A stretch of 64,000 bases of DNA from Xiphophorus maculatus (GCF_002775205.1 NC_036461.1:19502015-19566014); one strand, 5' to 3'; shown: positions 50,401 to 62,211, counted from the first letter of the stretch. Notes: generated by a model not told the origin, from the sequence alone. Translations and numbers: made by a program.

Positions 50401-51814
50401 CTGAATTAACACAAAACTCAAAAAACCCCAACATCCTCATCTAGGAGTATGTAAACTTCTGCATTAGAAGAAAAGCATCTCTCAGAATTCTAGCATTTAG
50501 TAAACAGAGACAGTTTTGGTAATTCTAACTGACCTGATTTAGGCATAGAGAGAAAGAATGAAAGGTCTTTTTCATGATGAACCGTGCAGACCTTACCTGG
50601 TGTGTCGTCATCCTCTGAGTCAGAATCAAAGTAGACCTTATCGTACATCTGAGGTTTGGAAACGCAGGAAGCTCCAGCACTTCCTCCACCTGTGGGATCT
50701 GTCACAGAATATTTATGTCAGTTTATTTGAAAATAGATTCTGTCCAACAGCTCACAATGTTCAATTTAGGGCTGAAACAATCCGATTAATCAATTACTGA
50801 AACAATCATCAACTAACTTAGTAATCACCTAAGCGTTAACTGGCGCTTACAGACTCGCTATAAGGCCATTTGCTGAAGGAATAACAAAATTAGTACAGTA
50901 ATGAAGCCAAAACTGTACAGGACACATATATATTTTGCACTTAAGATGTCTCTATATCTGTTCTCATATGCTTTGCTATTTATTTTGCAATTTACTTTTA
51001 ACATTCAACCCTCTGAATTTCTACAGAATAATTTCCAAACAGACAAACTCTAAATAGTGTGAATCATTTCGATTCATTGAGACGCAAACCCTGTAGAATG
51101 GCAGTTGGGAGTGTAAACCAAGTTACCAGCTGCTGGTCCCCAGGTTCCCTCCATGGTCCGGATGGTGGAGCTAAGTTCGGCCTCCATCTCTTTTTCAAAC
51201 TCATCCTCACTGGATGACTCGCTCTCCCCTGTCAGGTACTCCCGTATCAGCTTCTTCTTCTGCTCCGGGGTTCCGTTCAGCAGCACGTCCAGCTCGTCCT
51301 CTGAGCTGAAACCAAGTGAAACGTTCTTATGCAAACATGTTGCTGCCTTATGTCCCTCCTTTCTGTCCCATAGACGGTAGAATAGACATATCCATAGATA
51401 CTATCGCAAACGTCGAGATACTTTTGTGACACCTTTGTCACCTTTAACCTTATTGCAGTAATATTAAAGGTGACAATACGAGTATTCAAAAACTTTTTCT
51501 TCCAACCAGTGTCGGACATAAACACTAGAATCTCAGCTGTCAGTGTGTTTAATGAAGACCCTTCATGCGCTGCCTTGCTTTGCTGCTTATAGCCAGAAAT
51601 AAACCCATTCTTTCAACATAAAGCCCTGACAGGACCAGGCTACCCACCGCCTGCGTTTTGTTTACATGTTAGGATCCAGCTAGCCTTTAGCTCCTAGCCT
51701 CATGCTAATGGTTCAAAGCTAATGTGTAGCATACCTGCTCTCAGCTCGCTCTTCGTCGCTCGGTTCCTCAATTTCATACGAGTCAAACTCCTGGGGTTTA
51801 CTCAACTTGTTCAT
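47172..51814 (-). CDS. eapp: eapp, E2F-associated phosphoprotein, complete
   Basis: EAPP is a nuclear phosphoprotein that binds activating E2F factors and affects E2F-driven transcription and the G1/S step. Six coding exons on the minus strand join in frame: 51735-51814, 51127-51305, 50597-50698, 49831-49939, 49612-49740 and 47172-47445. They total 873 bp, giving 290 aa (human 285). The protein starts MNKLSKPQEFDSYEIEEPSD and carries the acidic GESESSSEDEFEKEMEAELS and YFDSDSEDDD blocks, then NDELLYDPDEDDRDQAWVDA. Cys pairs C187/C190 (CPAC), C195/C198 (CLDC) and C264/C267 (CSEC) suggest zinc binding. It ends VYHFFNILASHC. Residues after RR (YNGRKHQ) replace the human GYHGLG block. Intron 5 (2.2 kb) holds a LINE relic and a MITE. 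Confidence 0.95.
47725..47970 (-). repeat. LINE 3' UTR fragment in eapp intron 5
   Basis: It opens aattcaattcaaaaatactt, tatttataccaaagggaaat, followed by gctgtggccaggaaggatct. These are phrases of a common fish LINE 3' region read on the minus strand. Confidence 0.5.
48208..48411. mobile_element. hAT MITE with 8-bp target-site duplication
   Basis: The unit starts CAGGGGTGCCCAAA and ends TTTGGGTACCACTG, inverted repeats with two mismatches in 14. It is flanked on both sides by agatagat (48200-48207 and 48412-48419). An 8-bp duplication and CAG-type ends define the hAT superfamily. It is 204 bp, non-coding, and folds as a long imperfect hairpin. It lies in eapp intron 5. Confidence 0.92.
48640..49440 (+). 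pseudogene. Rex1/CR1-like LINE reverse transcriptase relic
   Basis: Plus frames give an AAGPDGVSPRVLK-like start, LWKTSCLVPVPKK, HLDKAGSTVRIMFFDFSSEF, WIYFYLTNKTQFVRLKDCLV and STGAPQGT-like NTGAPQGTLSHHSFSLYTSD, then CIRDGQEPEYAELVDHFVSW. These are RT palm and finger blocks in order. The expected active-site Asp pair before CIRDG is missing (YLGNSAVA there instead), and several stops and shifts occur. It sits antisense in eapp intron 5, ending about 170 bp from exon 5. Confidence 0.8.
49529..49570. repeat. 21-bp perfect tandem duplication
   Basis: The unit agcttgacatatgtattgcc(c) occurs twice in a row, 41 bases into eapp intron 5 from the exon 5 donor. Confidence 0.95.
49612..49740 (-). CDS. 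eapp: eapp coding exon 5 (Cys pairs)
   Basis: Acceptor catcctgtgaag is followed by YNGRKHQSTASRSLAGQNYR, LPSSDAVLNCPACMTTLCLD and CQ. The donor is gtcagg after cagag. No long ORF marks it; it was placed by the CPACMTTLCLDC motif and fits phase 2 on both sides. Confidence 0.93.
49831..49939 (-). CDS. eapp: eapp coding exon 4
   Basis: After acceptor gtactgtag it encodes a basic stretch (DRRRRQRM) and the conserved LLYDPDEDDRDQAWVDAR. The donor is gtacca. The next intron is only 90 bp. Confidence 0.95.
50597..50698 (-). CDS. eapp: eapp coding exon 3
   Basis: After acceptor tctgtgacag it encodes DPTGGGSAGASCVSKPQMYD, KVYFDSDSEDDDTP and one base of Gly. The donor is gtaagg. Confidence 0.94.
51127..51305 (-). 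CDS. eapp: eapp coding exon 2 (acidic region)
   Basis: After acceptor ggtttcag it reads SEDELDVLLNGTPEQKKKLI, REYLTGESESSSEDEFEKEM, then EAELSSTIRTMEG, and ends in phase 1 at donor gtaact. Repeated SSEDE-type sites fit casein-kinase-2 phosphorylation. Confidence 0.95.
51735..51814 (-). CDS. eapp: eapp coding exon 1
   Basis: It starts at ATG (plus cat 51812-51814), encodes 26 codons (MNKLSKPQEFDSYEIEEPSD...) and two bases of Ser27, and ends at donor gtatgc. Confidence 0.93.
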
Positions 51815-52059
51815 TCTGTAGACATAAAAACAAAACCTATGAAAAAAGGAAATAAATCCAATCCACCTGGATGTGAAGTAGCTTCTTCTTCGTTTACATT
51901 TATTTGGACGCTGACTAATTTAGAAGTGTCTTTAGCGCCTTCTTGTGGACTGGAGAGTAGAGCAAATGTCGTGCAACTGTCTAAAATATTTCATTGATTT
52001 TTAAAATTTATTAATAATAATAACCCAAATGAATCTGGTACCAGGTGAAAAAACAATTA

Positions 52060-52800
52060 CACCATAAAACTAATAGGATGTTTGGTCATGATTTGCACCA
52101 AGGTCGAGCCACAGCATCTCTATTGAATTTAAATCCAGATTTTGACTAGGCCTCCACAAAAGTTTTATTCTGTGCCTGACTTTCTGGTATGTTTCCCCGC
52201 TGAATAACTCAAATCTACTTAAGCAAAGACCTTGTTTAGATTTTTTTAATATAAGATTTAATTATGACTGGTTGTAATTCCTATACCTGTGCTGTCGGAA
52301 AGCATAGTAATTATAGGAAAGTGTACGTATGTAATTTATTACAGTGTAGTATTGTGAGTTTGTTAAAAAATGAGTATAAACATGATGGGAATGATGGATT
52401 CTAACAATTAGTCAGATGGGCAAAATCTGTTTTAGCCGATTATAGAATTTTAAAACAACTCAAACTGAAAATATCTGAATGTGATCTGAGCTGACCCTTT
52501 AAATTCAGAAACTAACGGTTCAATATTCTCCCTCACAATTTTCTGCTATTGAGCAGAATTCATGACTTCATTAATTACAGAAAATCCTATAGATCCTACA
52601 CCAGTAAAACCAGCCTAGAAAAATCTGAATAACTGCCATGTTTGACTTCTTTCTGAATTGATGGGCTACAGTTTTTCCTCAAATGCTCTGGTACATTTTT
52701 CTGGTAAGAATAAATTTTTTCTAAACTCTTAGCTCTATCTGTTCAACATTTAGTGATTTGTGCACATCATGGTAGTAGAGTTTCTCATTCCTTCCAGCAA
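52060..52800 (-). pseudogene. Tc1/mariner transposase relic, first copy
   Basis: The minus strand at about 52110-52185 reads RPSQNLDLNSIEMLWLDLG, the C-terminal SPDLNPIEMLW-like block with the third catalytic Glu. Upstream in the element (plus 52530-52640) decayed phrases such as gagcagaattcatgacttc match the noncoding-looking reverse of a Tc1 core. It is heavily broken. Confidence 0.55.
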
Positions 52801-53079
52801 ATTGCAAATACTGGCATACAACACAATGGAGTGCACTAGAAGGCTGAAATTAGGCATATATCATCTGGATGCCTATACCGCATTATTCGGCTTGTGATGT
52901 CACCGTCTACACCTTTTGGTCCACATTCTGGACATATCAGCTCCTTGCAAATCTAATCATTTACACAACTCAGACCACTTCTTCTGGATGCTTAACCAGG
53001 GTCCTTATTAAAGGTATTTATTTACCTTTTAAGGAAAATATTAAAATGAAATGGGATTAAAATAAATCAGTACTGAGCA

Positions 53080-54130
53080 CAATTAAAGCTCTTTGTGCAG
53101 GAGATTCATTGCAGCCAGGAAGAGCTGCCTTAGAGCTCCCACGTTACCTTTACATTCCTTCAATATTTTCTGAAAATTTTGGCCAGTTATCTTTGGAGAA
53201 TTGTTGAAATTCAGCCCCATTGGAGGGGCATCCAGCATTTTCCCAGCCATTTTAAAGTTATGCTGCAGTATAACTATCTATAGGATTCAGGACAGGACTT
53301 TAATTAGGTCACTCCAAATCTTCGGTTTGTTTTTCTTCACCCATTCAGAGGTGGACTTGCTGGTGTTTGGGATCATTGTTCTGCTACAGAGCCCACGTTG
53401 GTTTCAGGAGGTTTCAGGCAGCTGGACGTTCTCCTTCAGGAGAATCCATGGCTCCATTTATCCCAGCAAGTCTTCCAGGTCATGAAGCAACAAAACAGCC
53501 CCAGACCATTACGCTACATAAAATGTAACAACATCATTTACTGCTGGTCTGAGGTTCTTTTTCTGAAGCCCATTGTTACTTTACACCAGATGTAACGGTG
53601 CACACACCTTGCACAGAGTTCAACTTTTGTTTCACTAGTCCACAGAATGTTTTCCAAGAAGTCTTTGGGATCTAGATGAGACGAGCCTTAATGTTCTTTT
53701 TGCCCAGCTGTGGTTTTCATCTGGGAACTCTGCCATGCTGGCAAGTTTACCCAGTTTATTTCTAATGGTGGAGGCGTGACCTCTGACCTATCTCTAAGGC
53801 TTGTAGTTCTTTGGTTGCAGTTGTGGGTTAGTGACTACTTGGATGAGCTGTTGCTGCATTCTTAGGGTAATTTTGATTAACGAGCCACTCCTGAGCAGCT
53901 GCAGCGCTAGTCCCAAAGGTTTAAAAATGCAGGTTTGGATTATTTTTCTCCCTTAATTACTTTACTTTACAATAGCTGAAGATACTAAAGAGACAATCAA
54001 ACATGCTTTAAAACTACATATAAATACTTTAAATTAAAATTAGTATTTTGCATCTACTTGTGTTTTCTTTGACTAATATTTAAACTGGTTTGATGACAAA
54101 CATGCAAAAAAAGAGCTAATCAGGACGTTC
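53080..54130 (-). pseudogene. Tc1/mariner element relic, second copy
   Basis: The minus strand holds a decayed Tc1-like transposase from about 53930 to 53150. Recognisable pieces are VELFAR-like and LCARCVHRYIWCK-like text around 53580-53640, an AVLLLHDLEDLLG-type reverse, NNDPKH near 53370, and SPVLNPI near 53290. The right flank (53935-54130: gcaggtttggattatttttc, ctttgactaatatttaaact, gacaaacatgcaaaaaaaga) is the long terminal region of this family, so orientation and order are consistent. Stops and shifts make it dead. Confidence 0.75.
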
Positions 54131-54504
54131 AACTTCATTTGTGTTCTTCGTTCAAATGTTCATCAGTACTACCACTAGGTGGAGCCAACAGATAGGACAT
54201 GTGAAAAATTTATTTCAATCACTGCTCTCTAAGGTCAAGGCTGCTGCTTCTCTTCTGTTTTTCTCATGCAACTTTTCATAATAAGGTACAATGTTGAATG
54301 TACAAGATTCTGAAAACAAAACTTAAAAATAACAACAAAAATATGTATAACAGAGCTATCAGCCACATGAACTCTGACCTCTAAAGGAAAGAAGTGTCTG
54401 CAAGACTTGTTGTTTCATACTATGTGGGGGAAATTTGTCAATCACCAGCTGACAGTAAATGACGGCAGATCTCAGAGTGTCCTTTCATTTCCTACTTTGA
54501 CAAT

Positions 54505-54578
54505 GGGATGGATGGATGGACAGATAGATGGATGGATGGATGGACGGACAGATAGACGGATGGATGGATGGATGGAAA
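54505..54578. repeat. (GGAT/GGAC)n microsatellite
   Basis: Imperfect tetranucleotide tandem with gatagatggatgg and ggacggacagatag variants. Confidence 0.9.
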
Positions 54579-55599
54579 GAACTGATGATTAATGATCTGG
54601 TCAGCTCTTCAGTCCGCCAGGTGGGGATAATGCTCCTGTAAGCAATTTATTTCTAATTCCAAGTGAAAGAAGAAGTTTATGACAGTGTATTAGGGCAATT
54701 TTAGATTAAAAAAGAAGCAAATTTCCACCAAAAAGTGTGAAAAGTCTAAAATTTGCAAAAAACTTTCTGAGATTATTCTTAAAATTTCAGAGTTTATTAG
54801 GAGGACATTTACTCCTTGTTTCCTGTCTGCAATGGCCCCAATATCCCGCTGTAGAAGCAATTCACATCCAAAATAAAAAAACTTATTTCATGTTGTCATA
54901 GCTAAAAAAAATTTAAACTGCAGGAGTAAACAACATGAAATCCCAGGAGTCCCAAATGACCCTGACAAACTGAGAGGCCGGAAAATGACTCTTAAAACAC
55001 GACTGATGGATTGAGAATCTGCCGTGCTGCGCCTGTAGTTTTACAGTTGAAATTTCCTTTAACCCATAATGAGGTGACTGTTTGCTTCTTTCTCACAAAA
55101 GGCACAAATACTTCAGTTATTACTCAGATATTAGTCATGTTGAAGTTTTTGTTGAGTATTAATTACAGATGTTTATTACGTCTTGGACTTTTGAACCCAC
55201 TTATAATTTCCAGCCTGTAATACAGTTACAGTTCTCCCAGGTAGAAGAAGAGCTGTCCTCTGGGGACAAATTGACCACCATCCCCTGAGTGTCTGTGTGA
55301 AGCCTCCCGTCCTCTGCTCAGCCTCTCTGTGTTGATATCGTCATCTGTTTTTGTTTGTCTGTTTGTTTGCTCGCCTTCAGCTGAGTTTGCCGCTGAACGC
55401 AGCTTTCAGTTGTGTGACTGTGTGACAAAGTGTCTTCTTGTGTGTGGATTTGCTTGGTGACATTTTCCATCGCAGGTGTGACATGTCGCTCCCCTGACAG
55501 CCTCCTGCACCACACACAACAACAACTGTTTTCCAGTTTTACCTGCCTCCCACATACACACTCACGCACACACCTCAGCGTCCACCTCTGTCTCAGCTC

Positions 55600-55760
55600 T
55601 GCTGCTCGACAAGCTAATTTAGCCAATTACACGCAGGTGTGATGCTAATTTCCCCGAGCTGGCAGCCAGCTCCTGGAGGAGGTAAAAATAGCATAATTAC
55701 ACTCATCTGTCCCTCTGCAGGCAGACAGGCTCTCCCACTGGGTGTCGGCTTTACTGCCAC
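55600..55760. promoter_or_regulatory. candidate conserved non-coding block
   Basis: The stretch has gctaatttagccaattacac, cgcaggtgtgatgctaattt and gcataattacactcatctg, that is homeodomain (TAAT) and E-box (CAGGTG, CAGCTCC) type words, without repeats or open frames. No alignment is available, so this is a weak call. Confidence 0.25.
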
Positions 55761-58511
55761 CGCCAAACACACGCAGCAGAGAGACAAACACTCACTGTTG
55801 GCTTAGATCATAGACAAGAAAACAGCAGACAATCTATGTGGATGGATGGAACCGTGTGTATGGAGGAATTTCAGATGCGGCCGCTGTTGCGTTTTCCCTC
55901 TTTTGTCTGAGGCTTTCAATGGATTTTCAGTAATACACTGCAATTTCCTGCAAGAAAGGAGAAACAGACTTTTAGTGTGGCGGGATAATTACGAGAAGCT
56001 GTTTTTCAAAGCAACAGGGTTGGATGTGTCATTGTTAGAGTTGTGTGAGAGGAGAGGAGGAGGCTTCTTTTTCAGAACTCAAACACAAAACAAGGTCAGC
56101 ATGGGGAGAAACTGACTGAAGTGTTCACAGTGTCTCCCTGCAGAAACAGTATGAAATAATGCGGCATCAAATGGAACCGGAAAACAGGTTTATACCCATT
56201 ATCGACAAAATGTCTTCAGTCTTTCTTTATCAACAGGTTTAGGCAAACCCAGTCCATACTGGAAACGCTTGTTAAAGACCGCAGCACAACGTGAAAACAC
56301 AACAGGAAAACACAACAGGAAGTGGATGCTCTTTGTAAGGTAGTGTCTCCATAACCTGGTTCCTCCAGACACACTGCCCTGGGTGTCTCAGATGCTTCCC
56401 TGCTTTAACACAGCCGATTCAGAAGATTGCAGTTCAGCAAACATCTGTTAATCAACCATTAGATGAAATCAGCTGAGCTGAAGCAAGAAAAAACCTAAAA
56501 CATGCAGGGTAGTGTGGCCTGACGACCAGGGGTTGAGAAGCTCAGCTATAGGGTACAAAAAGAATGCAGTGGGGGAACCATTACCTCATAATCAATACTT
56601 CATCATGGATTTTTTGTTATGGTTTCATACTAGGCCCTTTTTAGGCTATAGTTCCAGAATAAACAACCTTTAAAACCACCTTATGAATCATTTATTATCA
56701 CATCATACAAGTCAACTCAGCAGAATGTGGGTGTTTTAAATAGAGCATCTTGTTTTGTAGGACCAAATGGGTGTGGCCTACAACTAGTAGCAGTTCTTGC
56801 ATGAATGCCGCCCTGAGCGAATACCTCCTTGGACGCCTCCACCACCCACACCACCTCTACACCTACACCACCTGGTGTTTAGTTCCTCAACTGCACCCCC
56901 TGGTTGGTGAACAACCACAGGGTGATTGTTCATTATTCATTGCTCATGGAATTTTATCTACAGAAAACTTGTTTGGTTTATGACAGTTTTTTTTTCTTGT
57001 TCTTTGCTTGCTTGTGTTTGCCAACCCCTGACAGAATGGCCCTCTGGGTGGAGAGCCATATTTCCCATGTCAGAAACTGGGCATCTTTGAGGAAACGTGT
57101 TTCAGTCAAACAGACACAGTAATGGTAAAAAAAAAAAAGCACATCCCTTTAAATTAATTGATTTTATAGTATCATATATCAGTGGTAGGACATGCCTAAT
57201 CTTTCTCAAACTGTTTCAGTTTTAACTTTATTTATGGTTAATAAGCAGTGGCATTATGAAATTTGCTCTGTGTGTTTCTATGCCTCTGAGATTAAACTTA
57301 AATATTTTTTTAACTTTGTAAACCTCTGATGATTTATCCTTTAAAAGCCCAGACAGAGGGGTGTGCTTTCTTTCCACCATGAGTATACAACACATTTTCA
57401 CTATTTCCTTTTTAACAGAAAGTATTTCTGCAATCAGGATTCAGACAACAGAAGGAGCCTCTTGCTACAACAACCAGAAGTTGTTACTATTCTCTCCGTA
57501 GGAGTATTTGTCATGGCTCCTTTCTTCTGGTTCCAAGACCTCAGTGTGGAAAGTTGCTGTTGTTTTGCAGCTCCAACTCTTTGTGTTTCACAGAGATTAA
57601 TAACGGATATGATCTGGAAGGTCTGACGGTATTTCACCTGATTACCTGACAACCACCATGCTCGTTTTCTGCAGCAACACTTACCATCTACAGTCTGCTG
57701 CTCACAGCAAAAGCTAAAAACAAGTCCGGCTGTTTTTTTCATTTTTTTTTTCACAAGCTGCAGAAAAAATAAACAATGTGAAAAGATGCAAAGGGACTGT
57801 TGGGGCTGATCGTTATCCAGCCAGCCGCCGGAGCTCCTTCCTGTCACCTAACTGGCCTGGAGGAGGTGCAGATATAAATACAGTTTGAAATGATTTCTCT
57901 ATTGCGACCACTGCTGTCTTGCAGACATATGAAACATGTCGGTGAAGCCTTCCCACCCTGCCAGGAATAATAAATTGGCCCTCACACATAACCTCCTTAT
58001 CTACATTCCTGCCGTCACATAGTCTTTGCTTCTTATGGAGCGTGTGTGATGACTGTGTCCGTATGGATGGCATTATTCTACACCCTCACTTAAATCCAGA
58101 TGGAGCTGTCAGTCTCTGTCACACAGCGGTGTGCTCCAAAGCCCTGCTGAGACCCAACACACTCTGACACATGAAGGCTCAGAGTCTGCTCTGAGGCAGA
58201 GCTTCCTCTTGAACAACACTAAGGTTTTACAGATGAGAACAAAATTAGTTTGTTAGTGTATTATTACTTTTAAACATAATGTTGGATTAGGAACAAAACC
58301 CTATGTTAAAACGTAAAAATATTAATAAAACAAAATATTACTTTCAAAGACATGCAGATTGCTAATTAAAAGTTTTCAAGAACTGTTTAGCATCTGAAGA
58401 TAATCAGAGGTTTTGGCAGTTTGCTGCTTTGAAGCACTGAGTTGCATCTTGGACCTAATTCCATCCAATACCAGTTCTGCAAGGACTCAGCATGTTCTCC
58501 CTGTGTGTGTT

Positions 58512-58535
58512 GGGGGGGGGGGGGGGGGGGGGGGG
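58512..58535. repeat. G24 homopolymer
   Basis: Twenty-four consecutive G follow a (TG)n run. It can form stacked G-quadruplexes, and its length is likely unstable in sequencing. Confidence 0.9.
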
Positions 58536-58594
58536 TCCTCTCCAGGTACTCCGGCTTCCCCTGCCACTGTTTGGCTAAATTGCCATTCATCCAT

Positions 58595-58640
58595 CGAGAT
58601 AGATGAATGAACAGATGGATGGATGAATGGATGGATCCAT
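58595..58640. repeat. (GATG)n-like microsatellite
   Basis: Imperfect gatgaatg/gatggatg tetramers just after the poly-G run and just before the hairpin at 58649-58671. Confidence 0.75.
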
Positions 58641-59889
58641 TCTGGTAGGAATGTTCCTATCAGGAACATTCTCTGGTGTAAACACGTGAAGCAGGGAAAC
58701 AGCAGAGAAGCAACTGTTGCTGACAATCAATCTGAACAGGGTTAGAGCGGCATTTTCAAATTGACTATTATTCACAACTTGTATAATTACCTATTACCAG
58801 AAGTAAAAAAAAAATTGGAATTCCTGCTGAGCTCATTGTAGAAAGGAATTACTTCTCAGTCCAAAGCTCTTAAGAAACTGTTGTAAACGGCATAATGTGG
58901 AGCATTGCTGTGATGATGTGCTGACTTTTGGAAAATTCTTAAATAGACAGAGGCTCAATTTTAAGGCACTAAATTGCAAAGTCAAATTTCTCTTAAGTCG
59001 TGTTTCATATATACAACATTTCCATAATAACTCAAGGTAACATAGTTTCATGATTGTGCTATAAGATGGCACTATATGCCTGCAAAGTACATGATGTCGT
59101 CCCTTTAACAAGTCTGCTGAATCCATTTCATTTGTTACACTTTGAAATGCACATTTGGCCTCAGAATGTTCACCATGTCTCCAGGCTCTGTGCATCAACA
59201 CGGGTCGCTCTGAGCTGTTTTCTACTTGGGTTCTAATCGGTAACCTTAAAGTTACCTTGCTGCACAAATTGTGGGCTCCACCCTCTGACCTGCACTGCAA
59301 ACACAGCAGATGGACAAGCTTCATTATCTTGTGCCACCTCAGATGAGGTGACCCCCCCCTCCAAGCCTCCACCCGTAACCCCATCACCTCCTCCATGCAA
59401 AAAGTGCAGGGACATGATTAACGGCCCATGTTGGTGAGCTGAGACTGTCAGGAAGCCTCTGATGAGATTGAAACACACCTGCACAGTTTCTTTCTCTCTC
59501 TTTCTGCCCGCCTCGCTCTCTCCACTTTCACACACACACATACACACACACAGGCACACGCCTGTTCTCCATGAAGGCAAATTAAATGAGTCAGTCCCTT
59601 GTTATTTCCTCACACTTACCTTGTTCCTCTTACACCAGGGAATATCTGAAAGACCTGTGTTTGTTTCAGCGGGAGTATTTCCCAACAGTTTGAGTATGAA
59701 TCACTTCCATCCTTTCTCCTTTCATTTCAGTCCTCTGTTCCTGCCTGCAGTCCTTCAGGTAAATTAACCCCCTGCAGGTGATGCAAATTCAAAATGTTCC
59801 TTTCTCAAGCCCACTCATACACGTCATTTCATTTGTTCCAGAGATTTCATCATTCTGAACACATGTTCCAGAAAATGCTAATTTTGTTA

Positions 59890-60545
59890 TGTTTGTAACC
59901 AAAAGAAAACTGATTTTAAGAACATTTCTAGGATTAGAGGACCAATGCATCCAGAAAAACTCATCCATGCGTTTATCGTTAGTCACATTCTCTGACCTAC
60001 ATGGTGCTCAGCCAGTAGACTTTAAAAAACTGTTGTTAGTTTATAAATCACTGAACGGCTTAGCACCACAATACATTGAAGATCTGTTGTTGTATCAACC
60101 TTCCAGACCTCTTAAGAACGGCCTTGTTCTTAGAGACAGCTGTCAGCTGAGGTTTTGATGACTAACTGTCTTTTCTCTACTTCATCCATTTTATCCTAAA
60201 GGTTGGAAAACTGCTTTGGCTCCATTTCTTTCCTACATTAAATCACTGAAGGTGCTACTTCTGCTGATAACTTTTTATTTCTCCTGTTACAAAGAGAGAA
60301 CACTGCTGCATGTCAATGTCTCGATGTAACCTATTGGGTTTTGTTAGATATATATATTAAAAAAACATCTTAAGGTAATTTGAATAACAAGCTGAACTTG
60401 ACTGCATTGTTTGATGACTATCAATTAGGAATGTAAGCAGTTGACTTGGAATCTGTCTATATGATTGGATTCAACTGATTTCTTTTAAACTTCCTGCAGT
60501 GTTGTGAATTGGTGCTATAGACGTAAAACTGAACTGAATTGAATT
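59890..60545 (+). pseudogene. L2/CR1-like LINE 3' end
   Basis: The frame reads PVDFKKLLLVYKSLNGLAPQ and YIEDLLLYQPSRPLK, the well-known C-terminal pol block of fish L2-type LINEs. It runs into a 3' UTR ending ttgtgaattggtgctatag, then an aactgaattgaattc tail. The upstream end is truncated. Confidence 0.75.
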
Positions 60546-60719
60546 CATTCCAGACTTTCTCCAGTTATTGGTGATAGCTTGCACTGAGCCGTGCTGTGGA
60601 AATTACATAAAATTAATATTATTAAGTTGAACTTTACTTAATAATTAACTTTACTTAGCACTCAAAAAGGGTATAGTTAATGGCAGATATGAACTCAGCA
60701 CAACTTAAAGCTGAAACAC

Positions 60720-61030
60720 AATGTGCTTTCACATGGTTTTAGATTGAGGGAGGGAACGCCATCAGCGTGCAAACATTTTATCTTTTGCAATATTTCCTCT
60801 CTCATGAACATTCTGCTCATGAGACTGTTATGCAACAGAGTGCTTTCAGTCAGAGGAGCCTTCAGAACCAATGTAATACAGACCTCTACAGGAAATCCTT
60901 CCTTTCCACAGCCATCTGCATCTACAACAACTCTGAAGAAACTTAGACACATTACACCAATTTTTGATGTTTATCTGAAATAATAAAGTATTTCTGGACT
61001 GAATTAAATTGTATTAAACTGAAGTGAATT
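60720..61030 (+). repeat. LINE C-terminal fragment
   Basis: A + frame gives LYRKSFLSTAICIYNNSEET, like the R-x-x-x-SFIPxAIRLxN block near the end of LINE pol proteins. It is followed by tattaaactgaagtgaattg, a decayed ctgaattgaa-type tail. Confidence 0.45.
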
Positions 61031-61235
61031 GTGCAGGATTTATATCCCATATATGGAAAAAAATTCCAATGATTTATTATAGTTCCATTATTTTCATCAG
61101 AAAAACCTGGAATTTTAGCCTGGGTGTGTGAAACCTCTGGAAAATAAGATTAAAATAAAAAAGCACAACATTAAAGGCAGACAATAAAGACCTGGCAGTT
61201 CAGAGGAGCTACATGAGTGAAGAAAAGTTTTAGTA

Positions 61236-61500
61236 TCACCTGGCAATGTATGTTCTGCATGAATGCAAGGAATAATTTACTGAATCAAATTTAGTTTTTG
61301 CTCTTCCTTTCATGTGTTTTGGCCGACGTAAAATTTGATTGACTTTAAGTGAGAAGCCATTATCTGTATTCAGCAGCTGTGTCTGATGTTCTTGTTCCTC
61401 ACCATAAAGTCTGCTTTCATCAAGAACACTTTGGTAGCCTTCCTCACACATTATTTGAAATATCCCATATTGTGTCATATCTTCCAACCAATCCACAAAG
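61236..61500 (-). other. unidentified ORF
   Basis: An 86-codon frame on the minus strand (MDWLEDMTQYGIFQIMCEEG... to ...CRTYIAR) is preceded by an acceptor-like ttcaaacag. Its composition is charged and protein-like, but I recognise no family. It may be a pseudogene piece, a mobile-element fragment or chance. Confidence 0.2.
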
Positions 61501-61849
61501 GTCTGTTTGAATCAGAGGTTCTTCTTTGAATTGAATGGGGGAAAAAATATGCAAGGTTTCATTTATTACCCTTGTATGTCTATTCAGTCTTCGTAGTTCC
61601 ATTCTGTGAGCGTGTATTTCACTTCCTCTGCATCAGTCGATTGTTCGGATGAGATCTGCATGCCAGAAATGCTAAAATGCTCATAATAAATATGACAGAA
61701 CAAGCGATGAAGAGATACAAAAGTCCAGCTGTGGGAAGAACATGGAAAGAATGAAGGAAGAGTGAGGCGGATCTCATCTTACAGAGAAAAACTTCCAGAG
61801 CATGGCCCGGTTATTACCATTTAAATTACACGCACACGAGCACCCCCAC

Positions 61850-61905
61850 ACGCACGCATGCGCGCACACACACACCCCTACACACATGCACATACACACA
61901 CGGAG
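61850..61905. repeat. (CA)n-rich microsatellite
   Basis: CA/CG alternating sequence with acacacacaccc and cacatacacacac runs. Confidence 0.85.
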
Positions 61906-61984
61906 GGAGAAAGAGACTAACTTGCATTTATTGGGATGTTGCACAAACATAAATCACACTCACACACACTCCTTTGACTGTGTT

Positions 61985-62180
61985 TGATTGGGTGTTTTTG
62001 AAAGAAGTTGGCTCCTGCCTGGTATTTTTCCTGCTTATCTGTTGGCTGATGAAATTAACTTAATTGCTTATTGGTATTTTAATTAAGTTTCTTTCTCATT
62101 GGGATTTTGAGTGATTTTTAGGAGTATTTATTGCCATTTTAATGAAGTATTATTTAGCTGCAGACTCAGTGGGAGAGCAG
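61985..62180. promoter_or_regulatory. candidate conserved non-coding block
   Basis: Repeat-free, AT-rich sequence with dense homeodomain cores: gaaattaacttaattgctta, ggtattttaattaagtttc, ccattttaatgaag, followed by gagcagctgaacagg (E-box). The density of TTAATT words in ordered, non-microsatellite sequence looks like an enhancer. It is flanked on both sides by CA repeats. Confidence 0.3.
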
Positions 62181-62211
62181 CTGAACAGGCATACACACAG
62201 CAGGTGGCCTA

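Noticed and set aside
57434..57847. 137-aa minus-strand ORF
   Set aside because: Low-complexity, no motif, no splice partner; probably chance.
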